Made by a program: the position numbers and the translations under genes. A stretch of DNA of 33,625 bases from a virus. The DNA lies in the IMG/VR virus record IMGVR_UViG_3300037247_000977, positions 1 to 33,625 of that record; one strand, 5' to 3'. This document shows positions 21,168 through 27,778 of this stretch, piece by piece. The notes beneath the pieces are model-generated. The model had not been told where the DNA came from. It saw nothing but the letters and a program-made list of their open reading frames with translations, and made no database searches. Every line of letters begins with the position of its first letter. The first letter of the stretch is position 1.

Positions 21168-23904
21168 TCGTCTCTCCATGCTGTTGTACTCGAAGTTTCC
21201 CGCCACTCACAACGAATTTAGGAGCTTTCTCTCCTACTGAGGTGTCGTCGAAACTCACATTACCGATGCATACTTTATTCCCCGAGTAGTTCCCAACTGG
21301 AAACACCTCGGGCATATTTTGTCGAATCTTGCCTTTCGTCCAAACTGTTTGCTCATACGCAGACAGTGTGGACTGGAATCTATCATAGAAGTCTTTGAGT
21401 GTGAGATATTTACCATTCCTGATGAAGCAATGCTCTTGAATAAACCCTTCAAGAGGGGATCGGTGCATTTCCATGAGTGATTCTTTTGTACCCGTCTCGA
21501 TCACAGGTAACCGAAGACGAGTCAATGATTCTGGCATTGGCACAGTCATTAGAGTCTTCATAAAATGCGGGGCTTCTTCTTCGCACTTCTTTAGAAGTAG
21601 ACGCTTAGGGATTTCCTCAATCAATGGCTCCACACTAGCACAGACAATACGAGTATCTCCAGGAATAATGGGGCAGGCATCTCGCTCATTGGCAAGCTGA
21701 ATAAAGTGCAAACTGTTTCGTTGCTGGAAAACCTCCATGCCTTTACGATGAATACTGATATTCAAACTCGTAACCCATTCCTTGATCTTGTTATAAACGG
21801 TTGCCCCGGCCCGCGCAATGTTCTTTTCGTCAATAACAGCTAGGACACCATTTGCTAACTCTCCATTAAAGTCACCTTGACTAGTTATAGCTGTGTCAGC
21901 TTTGACAATGCCACCCGTCACTAACAAGGCTATAGCCTCATGAAGAATGGATTTGCCGCTGTTCTGCTGCCCGTAGAAAAACAGATATGGTAAAGGCTCA
22001 AACGGCTCCCGGAACATACAAGCGATCCAAGCAATTAGATAATCCTTACCAGCATAGATGCCCCATTTCTTGCACCAGTAGGAGTCCTTGATCGTACTAT
22101 CCAGATCGGCACCAAGATGGCTAAGAATCCTGTCCCAGTGAGGATGTTGAGGGTCATCTGTATCTGCGGCTTGGTACTTGAATTGAGCAGCACCGTAGTT
22201 CCATAGCCTCCCCCCCGGGTGCTCCGGATGGAACGGCATATTCACTAGAGTCCATTGGTTAAGAATAGCTGTGCCCATGATTTTATTCTCGTCACAAGAG
22301 GGTGACACAGCTTTTAGGACTCGAACTACATTAGATGCTGGAGATCGTACCCAGACCCCCCCGGTCCTAAGCATCCATCCCGCATCAGAATTAGCAGGTG
22401 TGCGAACAGATCGTGTGAGTGAATCAAATTCAGAGTAGTCTCGTTCTTCTTCGACAAGGTTTGTATTGATATTGCAGATGATGTGCCAGTGATCTTTCTT
22501 CTCCAGCCAGTCATCAAAACCAACATCCCCCTCCCATTTAGCAATTTCACAAATCAGTCGTCCATCCTTATGGCGTCTCAGGGTAGTCTCTCGGCCTTCA
22601 TACTTGTTCTTTTCAGGCAAGAGGAGCTTAGCTCCAATAGCTTTAACTGCATTCTGTGCAAGATCTGCTGATGCAAAGATATAGCTTCCTTTTTCATTCT
22701 CCCTACCGCCATAAGCTAAACATGCTTGACGGAGTTTAGGCTGCCAGTTGAACTTAGTCCAAGTCCAGCCTACATCGTCTTGACTCCATAGCTTATGTTC
22801 TGGAGTACCCTTGCCAAAACGATAAACCAACCATGATCCTTTTGGTCCTGGAATAATAAATGCGTTCGGCTTTCCTAAGTCTGATCCGCCAGAGAGAGTC
22901 TCAAAGAATCCTTTCATCGGATGGCCGTCTTCGGCCCACTTATCATGAACGATCTTTAAGGCCCTGGTATGTGTGTGCGCGAGATGGTGGTCTGCGATCC
23001 ATATCACACTGGCCCCTGTTTGTTCCAAATCATTCAAAATGGCTTTGTGTACGTCATTCAGTTCATACTTGATTCGAGCCGACGCGAGTTCAGCTAAAGA
23101 ATCTTGATCGTCAATCTTCTTTCCATCCTCGCCATAACCTACGACGCGAATCTTAGTCTTACTACCGGAAGTGATGACTTCTAAATGATCTCGCCAATTG
23201 GGCGGCATATCGTCAGCCGTGAGGGGTTGCTGTGCTTTCTTAATCCATTCATATCCTCCGTTTTCAGGAGTCGCCTTCTTTCCCCAGATCCACATTATCT
23301 GACCACATACATCTAAATGACTCCCGAAGTCAAAGCCGACTTCAGTTGACATTTTCCCAAGCAAAGCACGAGCAACGGCACTATGTTCATTATGGTTAGC
23401 AGTCTTAGGAGTATTTTCCCTGTCGAACCTGATGTATAAATGAATGCCCTTCCCGCCCGTAGACTTGATAACATCTACATAAGGGAGAGCCATCGCCTTC
23501 TCCTTGACCTCTTCTAGCTGATAATCGTCAATACCAACACCAGGGGCGTGGCCTGTAATATCATCAAAGTCATAACCAATGTGATAAGACTCACGATTGA
23601 CCCAGTTCCAGCCAGTTGTTCCTATGAATGTGCAATGATCCTCAAGAAGAAACTCAAGCTCGCGATCACGCCAGTAAGGTTCCGCCATCGCATTTCTTGG
23701 CCACCTGATATGCGACCATACGTCGCCCTTTCCATCGGTCCATGCGTTTCTACGTTCCTCTACAGGAAACCCTCCCTCTGGGGAAACGAATACTTGAGTC
23801 TCAAGCTGTGGACTCCACCAAGATATCAATTGCGGGTTATTGTGCTTTCCTTGATCTACAAGAGAGTTAAGAAAGTTTGCGACGGCTTCTGTTATGAGTG
23901 CCAT
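21160..23904 (-). CDS. AEP primase fused to SF3 helicase (primase-helicase)
   Basis: The 914-residue product joins two replication activities. Residues about 90-210 carry archaeo-eukaryotic primase motifs: Y-D-F-D-D (111-115), S-T-G-G-K-G-I-H-L-Y (148-157) and H-L-D-V-C-G-Q (196-202). Residues about 620-770 form an SF3 AAA+ helicase: Walker A G-Q-Q-N-S-G-K-S (645-652), Walker B L-A-V-I-D-E-K-N (688-695), a sensor Asn in F-I-Q-L-A-N-E (near 739) and an Arg in G-D-T-R-I-V (near 752). The roughly 400 residues between are not recognised and contain H-H-L-A-H-T-H-T and several Trp-rich strands. As a fused protein it would prime, and perhaps extend, DNA at the fork while unwinding it. It is the main gene of the leftward block. 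Confidence 0.9.
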   Translation of the reverse strand: MALITEAVANFLNSLVDQGKHNNPQLISWWSPQLETQVFVSPEGGFPVEERRNAWTDGKGDVWSHIRWPRNAMAEPYWRDRELEFLLEDHCTFIGTTGWNWVNRESYHIGYDFDDITGHAPGVGIDDYQLEEVKEKAMALPYVDVIKSTGGKGIHLYIRFDRENTPKTANHNEHSAVARALLGKMSTEVGFDFGSHLDVCGQIMWIWGKKATPENGGYEWIKKAQQPLTADDMPPNWRDHLEVITSGSKTKIRVVGYGEDGKKIDDQDSLAELASARIKYELNDVHKAILNDLEQTGASVIWIADHHLAHTHTRALKIVHDKWAEDGHPMKGFFETLSGGSDLGKPNAFIIPGPKGSWLVYRFGKGTPEHKLWSQDDVGWTWTKFNWQPKLRQACLAYGGRENEKGSYIFASADLAQNAVKAIGAKLLLPEKNKYEGRETTLRRHKDGRLICEIAKWEGDVGFDDWLEKKDHWHIICNINTNLVEEERDYSEFDSLTRSVRTPANSDAGWMLRTGGVWVRSPASNVVRVLKAVSPSCDENKIMGTAILNQWTLVNMPFHPEHPGGRLWNYGAAQFKYQAADTDDPQHPHWDRILSHLGADLDSTIKDSYWCKKWGIYAGKDYLIAWIACMFREPFEPLPYLFFYGQQNSGKSILHEAIALLVTGGIVKADTAITSQGDFNGELANGVLAVIDEKNIARAGATVYNKIKEWVTSLNISIHRKGMEVFQQRNSLHFIQLANERDACPIIPGDTRIVCASVEPLIEEIPKRLLLKKCEEEAPHFMKTLMTVPMPESLTRLRLPVIETGTKESLMEMHRSPLEGFIQEHCFIRNGKYLTLKDFYDRFQSTLSAYEQTVWTKGKIRQNMPEVFPVGNYSGNKVCIGNVSFDDTSVGEKAPKFVVSGGKLRVQQHGETNE

Positions 23905-23907
23905 ATA

Positions 23908-24366
23908 CTATACCTTGTTCAAAACTGAAAATTCGCCATGATATTTCTTAGCCGCCTTGTTGTAAGCGAGGGCGGCTTCTTTCTTATCGTCGAAGTATCC
24001 AGGATATTTAAGCTTTCCATTTACCCTTATCCGAGCACCCCATTTCTCATTTCGCTTATCCCAAAAAACGCCAACATAGCCGGAAGTATTATTGCTTTGC
24101 TTTCCGCGATTACAGTTATTCTGATAGCGGGTCGCTGGTCGAAGATTGCATCTGCAATTATTCACACCATCTCGATTTATGTGGTCAGAATCTTCAAAAT
24201 ACTTGAAACCCATACGTTCGAGAATCACGCGATGCATGAATATTAGTCGCTTAGGACCACGACGAGCAGCATACCCCCTATTATACTACCACTTCCACTG
24301 CATCAGATATTTATAGTCCTCCGCATCAACGAGGGCTACCTTACCCTGCGTAAGAGGTATTGTCAT
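23908..24366 (-). pseudogene. HNH-AP2 homing endonuclease interrupted by an amber codon
   Basis: From ATG 24366 the frame reads T-I-P-L-T-Q-G-K-V-A-L-V-D, Y-K-Y-L-M-Q-W-K-W and then TAG at 24286-24288. It continues in the same frame with Y-N-R-G-Y-A-A-R-R, M-H-R-V-I-L-E-R, D-H-I-N-R-D-G-V-N-N-C-R (HNH) and an AP2 domain ending E-F-S-V-L-N-K-V. The paralogue at 19812-20277 has Tyr codons at the matching place, so one base change explains the stop. A restart at ATG 24237 would still include the HNH core and AP2 domain, lacking only the N-terminal 43 codons, so residual activity is possible. The stop lies three bases before the primase start. Confidence 0.75.
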
Positions 24367-24430
24367 TGTATCGGTGTTGATTATTTTCACTGTTAAGGCT
24401 ACATCTCAGAATAATTTTGTTAACTCGCTG

Positions 24431-24460
24431 TTGCCGTACACTTGCCTTCTATTGGATAAT
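24431..24460 (+). promoter_or_regulatory. Candidate sigma70-type promoter, rightward (ParB block)
   Basis: TTGCCG (24431-24436) and GATAAT (24455-24460) are 18 bases apart. The -10 region is embedded in the palindrome CTATT-GGAT-AATAG (24449-24462), which is a likely operator. The same arrangement is found in the opposite direction at 24738-24709, which supports both. Confidence 0.55.
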
Positions 24461-24497
24461 AGGCAATTCAGCTACGAAACGGAAGGAAATAATGGAA
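24449..24497 (+). repeat. Inverted repeat, left copy (promoter -10 and 5' leader)
   Basis: This 49-base segment matches the reverse complement of 24672-24720 without gaps at 40 of 49 positions. Shared blocks are the -10 palindrome with AGGCAA after it, and GAAACGGAAGGA followed by AATGGAA. The two copies point toward each other, with about 175 bases between. Confidence 0.85.
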
Positions 24498-24518
24498 AAA
24501 ATACTAAATTCACCTTAA
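24492..24518 (+). CDS. Possible leader peptide of the ParB transcript (8 residues)
   Basis: ATG 24492 follows GGAAGGAAATA and opens a frame M-E-K-I-L-N-S-P ending at TAA 24516. It lies about 30 bases after the predicted transcription start. The equivalent frame on the other strand, with the same ribosome site, begins with the same M-E. Translation of such a short ORF could control downstream expression; no regulatory structure was proved. Confidence 0.35.
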   Translation: MEKILNSP

Positions 24519-24579
24519 TGGGGGGTTCTGAATGTACCGACGAGTTAATAAATCAGTTAATAGTTATGGAGTTAAGCCA

Positions 24580-24597
24580 AAAAGTGAGTTCACTTTT
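24580..24597. promoter_or_regulatory. 18-bp palindrome in the control region (operator or hairpin)
   Basis: AAAAGTGA and TCACTTTT flank a central GT. It lies near the middle between the two promoter copies. Neither strand has a proper T tract directly after it beyond the stem bases, so an operator or origin element is as likely as a terminator. Confidence 0.4.
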
Positions 24598-24638
24598 CCA
24601 AAAAACATCTTACTGATCTAGGCGGAGTATATATTCCA

Positions 24639-24677
24639 TTAACTCTTAACACCCACTAAAAATCCTGGAAATTCCAT
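24639..24677 (-). CDS. Possible leader peptide of the replication transcript (12 residues)
   Basis: On the - strand ATG 24677 follows GGAAGGAGAAA and opens M-E-F-P-G-F-L-V-G-V-K-S, ending at TAA 24641-24639. It is placed like the 8-residue ORF of the opposite copy. Conservation of ribosome site and start codon while the later codons diverge suggests translation initiation, not peptide sequence, is what matters. Confidence 0.35.
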   Translation of the reverse strand: MEFPGFLVGVKS

Positions 24678-24720
24678 TTTCTCCTTCCGTTTCACAGCGA
24701 TTTTGCCTATTATTCAATAG
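24672..24720 (-). repeat. Inverted repeat, right copy (promoter -10 and 5' leader)
   Basis: Reverse-complement partner of 24449-24497. It keeps the -10 palindrome, the Shine-Dalgarno-like GGAAGGAG and the ATG of a leader ORF, whereas the bases after the ATG differ from the left copy. Confidence 0.85.
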
Positions 24721-24738
24721 AGGTGTGGACATGGACAA
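24709..24738 (-). promoter_or_regulatory. Candidate sigma70-type promoter, leftward (replication block)
   Basis: On the - strand TTGTCC (24738-24733) and AATAAT (24714-24709) are 18 bases apart, with the palindrome CTATT-GAAT-AATAG at 24720-24707. The -35 box overlaps the ParB start codon at 24731, so transcription leftward and translation initiation of ParB use the same bases. Confidence 0.55.
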
Positions 24739-25654
24739 CCAAGTGGCGCATATCGAACTTACACAACTACGCGAGTGTAGGGTTCAGCTTCGACCGGTAG
24801 ATAAAAGGACAGTAGAATACCGTGAATTGCGTGACTCCATCAAAACTCATGGTTTATGGCAACCAATCTTGGTTAGGCCAGCAGCCAATGGCGCATTTGA
24901 AGTAGTGGATGGCTTTTATCGTTACAGTTGTTGTAGAGAATTACACCATTCAACTATCCCGTGTCTTATACGTGAGTTAACTGATGCAGAAGTGATTGTC
25001 GTTCAGATTCAAGCTAATGCCGTCAGGTTGGAGACTGACCCAATTGATTACGCCCGTCATATCTGGCGAATTATTAAGGAAGATAATGCAATGACGATCG
25101 GGCAAGTGGCGCATGTGGTGAAGAAAAGCCCAATGTGGGTAAGGAGGATGTTGAAGATTACTAGGCTCTGTTCCGAAGTGAGTACTGCTGTACGGCGCGG
25201 GCAGTTGTCAATTACAATAGCGCATGAATTTGCAAAACTCACTGCCCCGTTGCAGCGAGAATTATTAGCGCAAGCCTTAGTAATTCCAGCCATTGATTTT
25301 CTTCCTGTTATTAGAGCTAGGGTGAAAAAGTTCAGAGAGGCAGTTAAGAATGGCAGCATGGAAGTTTACTATCGCTCGTTTGTCGAGCCGGTGGCGCATC
25401 TTCGCAAGATGAGACACCTCAAGGCAGAGTTGAAAAATCCTACAAGAGGTGCAACTTTGGCATTACGGATGGGATTGGAGACACCTATGGATGGGTGGAA
25501 TTTGTGTTTGAAATGGGTTTTACACCTTGATCCTGATGCAGTAGTGGAGCAGAAAAAGAAGCTCGCTTTTCGGCACGATCAGGACATTAAACAGGCCGAG
25601 CTACGTAAACAAGATCGAGAGACTTTGAGAACTGGAGAATTGGAAAATGAGTAA
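24731..25654 (+). CDS. ParB-like nuclease-domain protein (DNA-binding)
   Basis: ATG 24731 is chosen because AGAGG lies eight bases upstream; GTG 24725 is too close to it. The 307-residue product has a ParB N-terminal domain: I-K-T-H-G-L-W-Q-P-I-L-V-R-P, F-E-V-V-D-G-F-Y-R-Y (the usual 'GERR-Y/W' region) and T-I-P-C-L-I-R-E-L-T-D-A-E. Helices follow, with a helix-turn-helix at about 115-145 (T-I-G-Q-V-A-H-V-V-K-K-S-P-M-W-V-R-R-M-L). No ParA is nearby, so it more likely regulates or acts on phage DNA than partitions a plasmid. It is the first gene of the rightward block and may bind the repeats just upstream. The stop overlaps the next gene by eight bases. Confidence 0.8.
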   Translation: MDNQVAHIELTQLRECRVQLRPVDKRTVEYRELRDSIKTHGLWQPILVRPAANGAFEVVDGFYRYSCCRELHHSTIPCLIRELTDAEVIVVQIQANAVRLETDPIDYARHIWRIIKEDNAMTIGQVAHVVKKSPMWVRRMLKITRLCSEVSTAVRRGQLSITIAHEFAKLTAPLQRELLAQALVIPAIDFLPVIRARVKKFREAVKNGSMEVYYRSFVEPVAHLRKMRHLKAELKNPTRGATLALRMGLETPMDGWNLCLKWVLHLDPDAVVEQKKKLAFRHDQDIKQAELRKQDRETLRTGELENE

Positions 25655-26369
25655 TGATTTGATTCCTTTTAGTGCGGACCAACTTCCGAGCGTCGAACTG
25701 GCAACTGATACTGAGCTTCAGGAACTTACTAAAGGTACTGATTTCCTGCAACGAGTGCAGTTGGTGACAAAGGGAAAGTATGTTGACAATGGGAAAATTA
25801 GCCCGGGTAGTTATGGTGTGCCTCAGCCCGGGGGTGAGGAGATTCTTGATCTCGGCTCCGAGATTGACATTCTTCCTCTGGCTGTGCGTGCTAAAGCGTT
25901 GGACATGCGAGACCATGACGCGATTATCGCAGTCTATGACATGAACTTACCAGAGTTCCAACGCATTCAGACACTTTCACAAGAGGCTAACTCTTCGTGT
26001 ATGTGGGGGCCTTCGTTCCTGGTCTTGGAACGAAACACAGGCAACCTCTTTGAATTCTTCATGGGTAATAAGTCGGCCCGGCAGGAATCGGGCAAGCTTA
26101 CTCCGTTCCTTCCCTTGAGCAAGGAGAAGGCGGAAGCGACTGGTGAAGAACCACACGGGCCTATTCCTTGCACACTGAAGAATCGTTATATCAAACGGCG
26201 TGATTATGGCTGGCACGTTCCAGTTGTGACCAAGTGCTCAGAGCCTTTTACCAGCCTGCCCCCACTTGAGCAGATTCGGACAGAGGTCGAGAAGTTCGCC
26301 GCCACTAAGGATAATGGCATCGAACGCGTGACAGAGGGAGAGGAAGCTTCTTCTAGCCGCGCACGTTAA
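25647..26369 (+). CDS. Conserved-looking phage protein of unknown function
   Basis: The 240-residue product overlaps the ParB-like gene by eight bases and is probably co-translated. It contains D-F-L-Q-R-V-Q-L-V-T-K-G-K-Y-V, L-G-S-E-I-D-I-L-P-L-A-V-R-A-K-A-L-D, M-W-G-P-S-F-L-V-L-E-R and a basic stretch L-K-N-R-Y-I-K-R-R-D-Y-G-W-H-V-P-V. The mix of beta strands with aromatic and basic residues and a charged, flexible C-terminus (about 40 residues) recalls single-stranded DNA-binding proteins encoded next to replication genes. No defining motif is visible, so that is only a suggestion. Confidence 0.65.
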   Translation: MSNDLIPFSADQLPSVELATDTELQELTKGTDFLQRVQLVTKGKYVDNGKISPGSYGVPQPGGEEILDLGSEIDILPLAVRAKALDMRDHDAIIAVYDMNLPEFQRIQTLSQEANSSCMWGPSFLVLERNTGNLFEFFMGNKSARQESGKLTPFLPLSKEKAEATGEEPHGPIPCTLKNRYIKRRDYGWHVPVVTKCSEPFTSLPPLEQIRTEVEKFAATKDNGIERVTEGEEASSSRAR

Positions 26370-26384
26370 TAGGAGTTACATGGT

Positions 26385-26406
26385 TGGACGGGGTAATACC
26401 CGTCCA
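26385..26406 (+). terminator. Hairpin after the ParB operon (weak terminator or processing site)
   Basis: TGGACGGG (26385-26392) pairs with CCCGTCCA (26399-26406) around a six-base loop. No T tract follows, so it may stabilise the 3' end or attenuate, not terminate fully. Confidence 0.4.
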
Positions 26407-26432
26407 GCCTACTTCTAATAAAGGGGGTTATT

Positions 26433-26492
26433 ATGAACACATTCGAGGTACTTGTCTTACTTCTTTTGTTTATTTTAGTCCTCAAGAGTTGA
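26433..26492 (+). CDS. Micro membrane protein, 19 residues
   Basis: ATG 26433 follows AAGGGGG at good spacing. The product M-N-T-F-E-V-L-V-L-L-L-L-F-I-L-V-L-K-S is almost all transmembrane segment. It lies between the ParB operon and the band-7 gene; its stop overlaps the -35 box of the promoter candidate for the band-7 gene. Very short single-span proteins often modulate larger membrane proteins; a partner here could be the band-7 protein, which is inference. Confidence 0.5.
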   Translation: MNTFEVLVLLLLFILVLKS

Positions 26493-26517
26493 CAAAGGCA
26501 ATTCTATGTGATAGGGT
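26489..26517 (+). promoter_or_regulatory. Candidate promoter for the band-7 / accessory block
   Basis: A perfect TTGACA (26489-26494) is followed after 17 bases by TAGGGT (26512-26517), preceded by TGA as in an extended -10 (TGn). It lies about 60 bases before the band-7 start codon. Confidence 0.5.
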
Positions 26518-26575
26518 TGAGTAGAAGGTTTGGCGAGGTTAGACCATTTCATTATTTTGTTAGGAGACACTCTCT

Positions 26576-27478
26576 ATGAGTCCGAGGCAAATCATGTTAT
26601 TGAGTTTTGGCGCATTGTTAGGTTTGGTCGTACTTATTGGCGGCTACCAGTGCATTAAAACAGTTTCGGCCGGCCATGTTGGGGTAGCAACACTGTTTGG
26701 AAATGTGGTGGATGACACCTATTCGGAAGGGATGCATTTTCCAGTCAATCCATTCTACAAATGGGACTCTTATGATGTTCGGGAGAAAAGTTTGAATGTT
26801 CGTAGGGTTCCAATGCCCACGAGCGACCAGCAAGTATCTCTGATTGATATTAGCGTCCAGTATCGAATTAATTCGGCTGCTTGTTCACGGGCTAAGTCTA
26901 ATGTTGGCTTGGTTAATTCTATTGTCAGCGTGAAGATTGAACCGAATATCCGATCTCTCCTTCGCTCGGAGGGCAAGGCGGTTACCCGCTGCGAGGATTT
27001 GTTTAATAATTCAATTCAGCAAAAAATGCAACTCAATCTTGCTGCAAACTTGCAAAAGAGAGTTGGTGACTATGTTATTGTCACTGCTGTGTTAATCCGC
27101 AACATTGATCTTCCTGCTCATATCAAAACAGCTATCAAGAATAAGAAAGTTCGAGAACAGCAGGCTGAGGAGCAGAAAGCTGAATTGGCTCGCTTTAAGA
27201 CAGAACAGGAACAGCAGGTTGCTGTCGCTGCCGCCGAGCGTCTTGCCGCCGAGGAGCGAGCTGCCATGAAGCGAACTCTGGCTGATGCTGAAGCTTATGA
27301 GATTGAGAAAGTTAATGCAGCTTTGGCGGATAGCTCCGCCTATATTAGGCTGCGAGCATTGGAGACGCTGGAGGGTATGGCTGATGACCCTGCTACAAAG
27401 ATTTACTTCTTGAACGGCGATTCGCCCACTCCGTTGCCTCTGATGCACCTAGGTGAAATTGGCGCAGTTACTAAGTGA
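26576..27478 (+). CDS. SPFH/band-7 membrane protein (prohibitin/HflC-like)
   Basis: The 300-residue product has an N-terminal membrane span (about residues 5-26), then the SPFH domain: V-S-A-G-H-V-G-V-A-T-L-F-G-N-V, G-M-H-F-P-V-N-P-F-Y, V-S-L-I-D-I-S-V-Q-Y-R-I-N, and later L-I-R-N-I-D-L-P-A-H-I-K-T-A-I. A Glu/Ala/Lys-rich coiled coil follows (about 190-260). Band-7 proteins form large rings or cages in membranes and in bacteria control membrane proteases such as FtsH. A phage copy could change host membrane protein turnover or superinfection behaviour; this is inference. ATG 26576 follows TTAGGAGA. A terminator lies after the gene. Confidence 0.9.
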   Translation: MSPRQIMLLSFGALLGLVVLIGGYQCIKTVSAGHVGVATLFGNVVDDTYSEGMHFPVNPFYKWDSYDVREKSLNVRRVPMPTSDQQVSLIDISVQYRINSAACSRAKSNVGLVNSIVSVKIEPNIRSLLRSEGKAVTRCEDLFNNSIQQKMQLNLAANLQKRVGDYVIVTAVLIRNIDLPAHIKTAIKNKKVREQQAEEQKAELARFKTEQEQQVAVAAAERLAAEERAAMKRTLADAEAYEIEKVNAALADSSAYIRLRALETLEGMADDPATKIYFLNGDSPTPLPLMHLGEIGAVTK

Positions 27479-27493
27479 TGTTGCCTTTCGTGC

Positions 27494-27530
27494 GGGGTCG
27501 CTCAGCGGCAACTTGGGCGACCCCTTATTT
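27494..27530 (+). terminator. Rho-independent terminator after the band-7 gene
   Basis: GGGGTCGC (27494-27501) pairs with GCGACCCC (27517-27524), followed by TTATTT. Bases GTTGCC (27480-27485) could alternatively pair with GGCAAC in the loop (27507-27512), giving a pseudoknot or a competing fold. Confidence 0.7.
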
Positions 27531-27548
27531 AATCTACTGGAGTAAAAC

Positions 27549-27755
27549 ATGAAACGTGTCTATTACAATCTGTCCCGTGGCTGGCCCAACCGCTGGTCTT
27601 TGGCGAGAATCAAATGGTATCTGCGTCAACTTCTTCCGTTGACTTACCGCAGCCACTACAAGCATAATCAGATACGACGCTTTGCTGTCTGGCAAATGTG
27701 GTTTGGCTATGTTTTCAATTACGATGATGTAGCAATTGATTCTTACATCTGCTAA
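27549..27755 (+). CDS. Small basic aromatic-rich protein, unknown
   Basis: The 68-residue product has a CTGGAGT ribosome site just upstream. It is rich in Arg, Trp and Tyr (R-G-W-P-N-R-W-S-L-A-R-I-K-W-Y-L-R, W-Q-M-W-F-G-Y-V-F-N-Y) and could be amphipathic. It begins a new unit after the band-7 terminator. No family was recognised. Confidence 0.6.
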   Translation: MKRVYYNLSRGWPNRWSLARIKWYLRQLLPLTYRSHYKHNQIRRFAVWQMWFGYVFNYDDVAIDSYIC

Positions 27756-27778
27756 TCTTTAATCCAATGGAGAGATAC

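Larger units (their letters stand above)
24367..24730. promoter_or_regulatory. Control region between leftward replication and rightward ParB blocks
   Basis: This 364-base stretch holds no convincing gene longer than a leader peptide. It is rich in A+T. It contains two face-to-face promoter candidates on inverted repeat copies (24431-24497 on +, 24738-24672 on -), a palindrome at each -10 region, two short leader ORFs, an 18-bp palindrome (24580-24597) and several G-T-T-A-A repeats. It is the only place where transcription of both arms can start, and may also contain the replication origin or a ParB binding site. An 80-residue open frame across it is not supported. Confidence 0.7.

Noticed and set aside
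23908-24366. Amber codon read as an amino acid (recoded genome)
   Set aside because: Other genes here end properly at TAG, for example at 29208 and 18962, and no suppressor tRNA is seen.
24374-24616. 80-codon rightward open frame in the control region
   Set aside because: No ribosome site at its start, it runs through the promoter and repeat, and the leader ORF with a good ribosome site lies in it.
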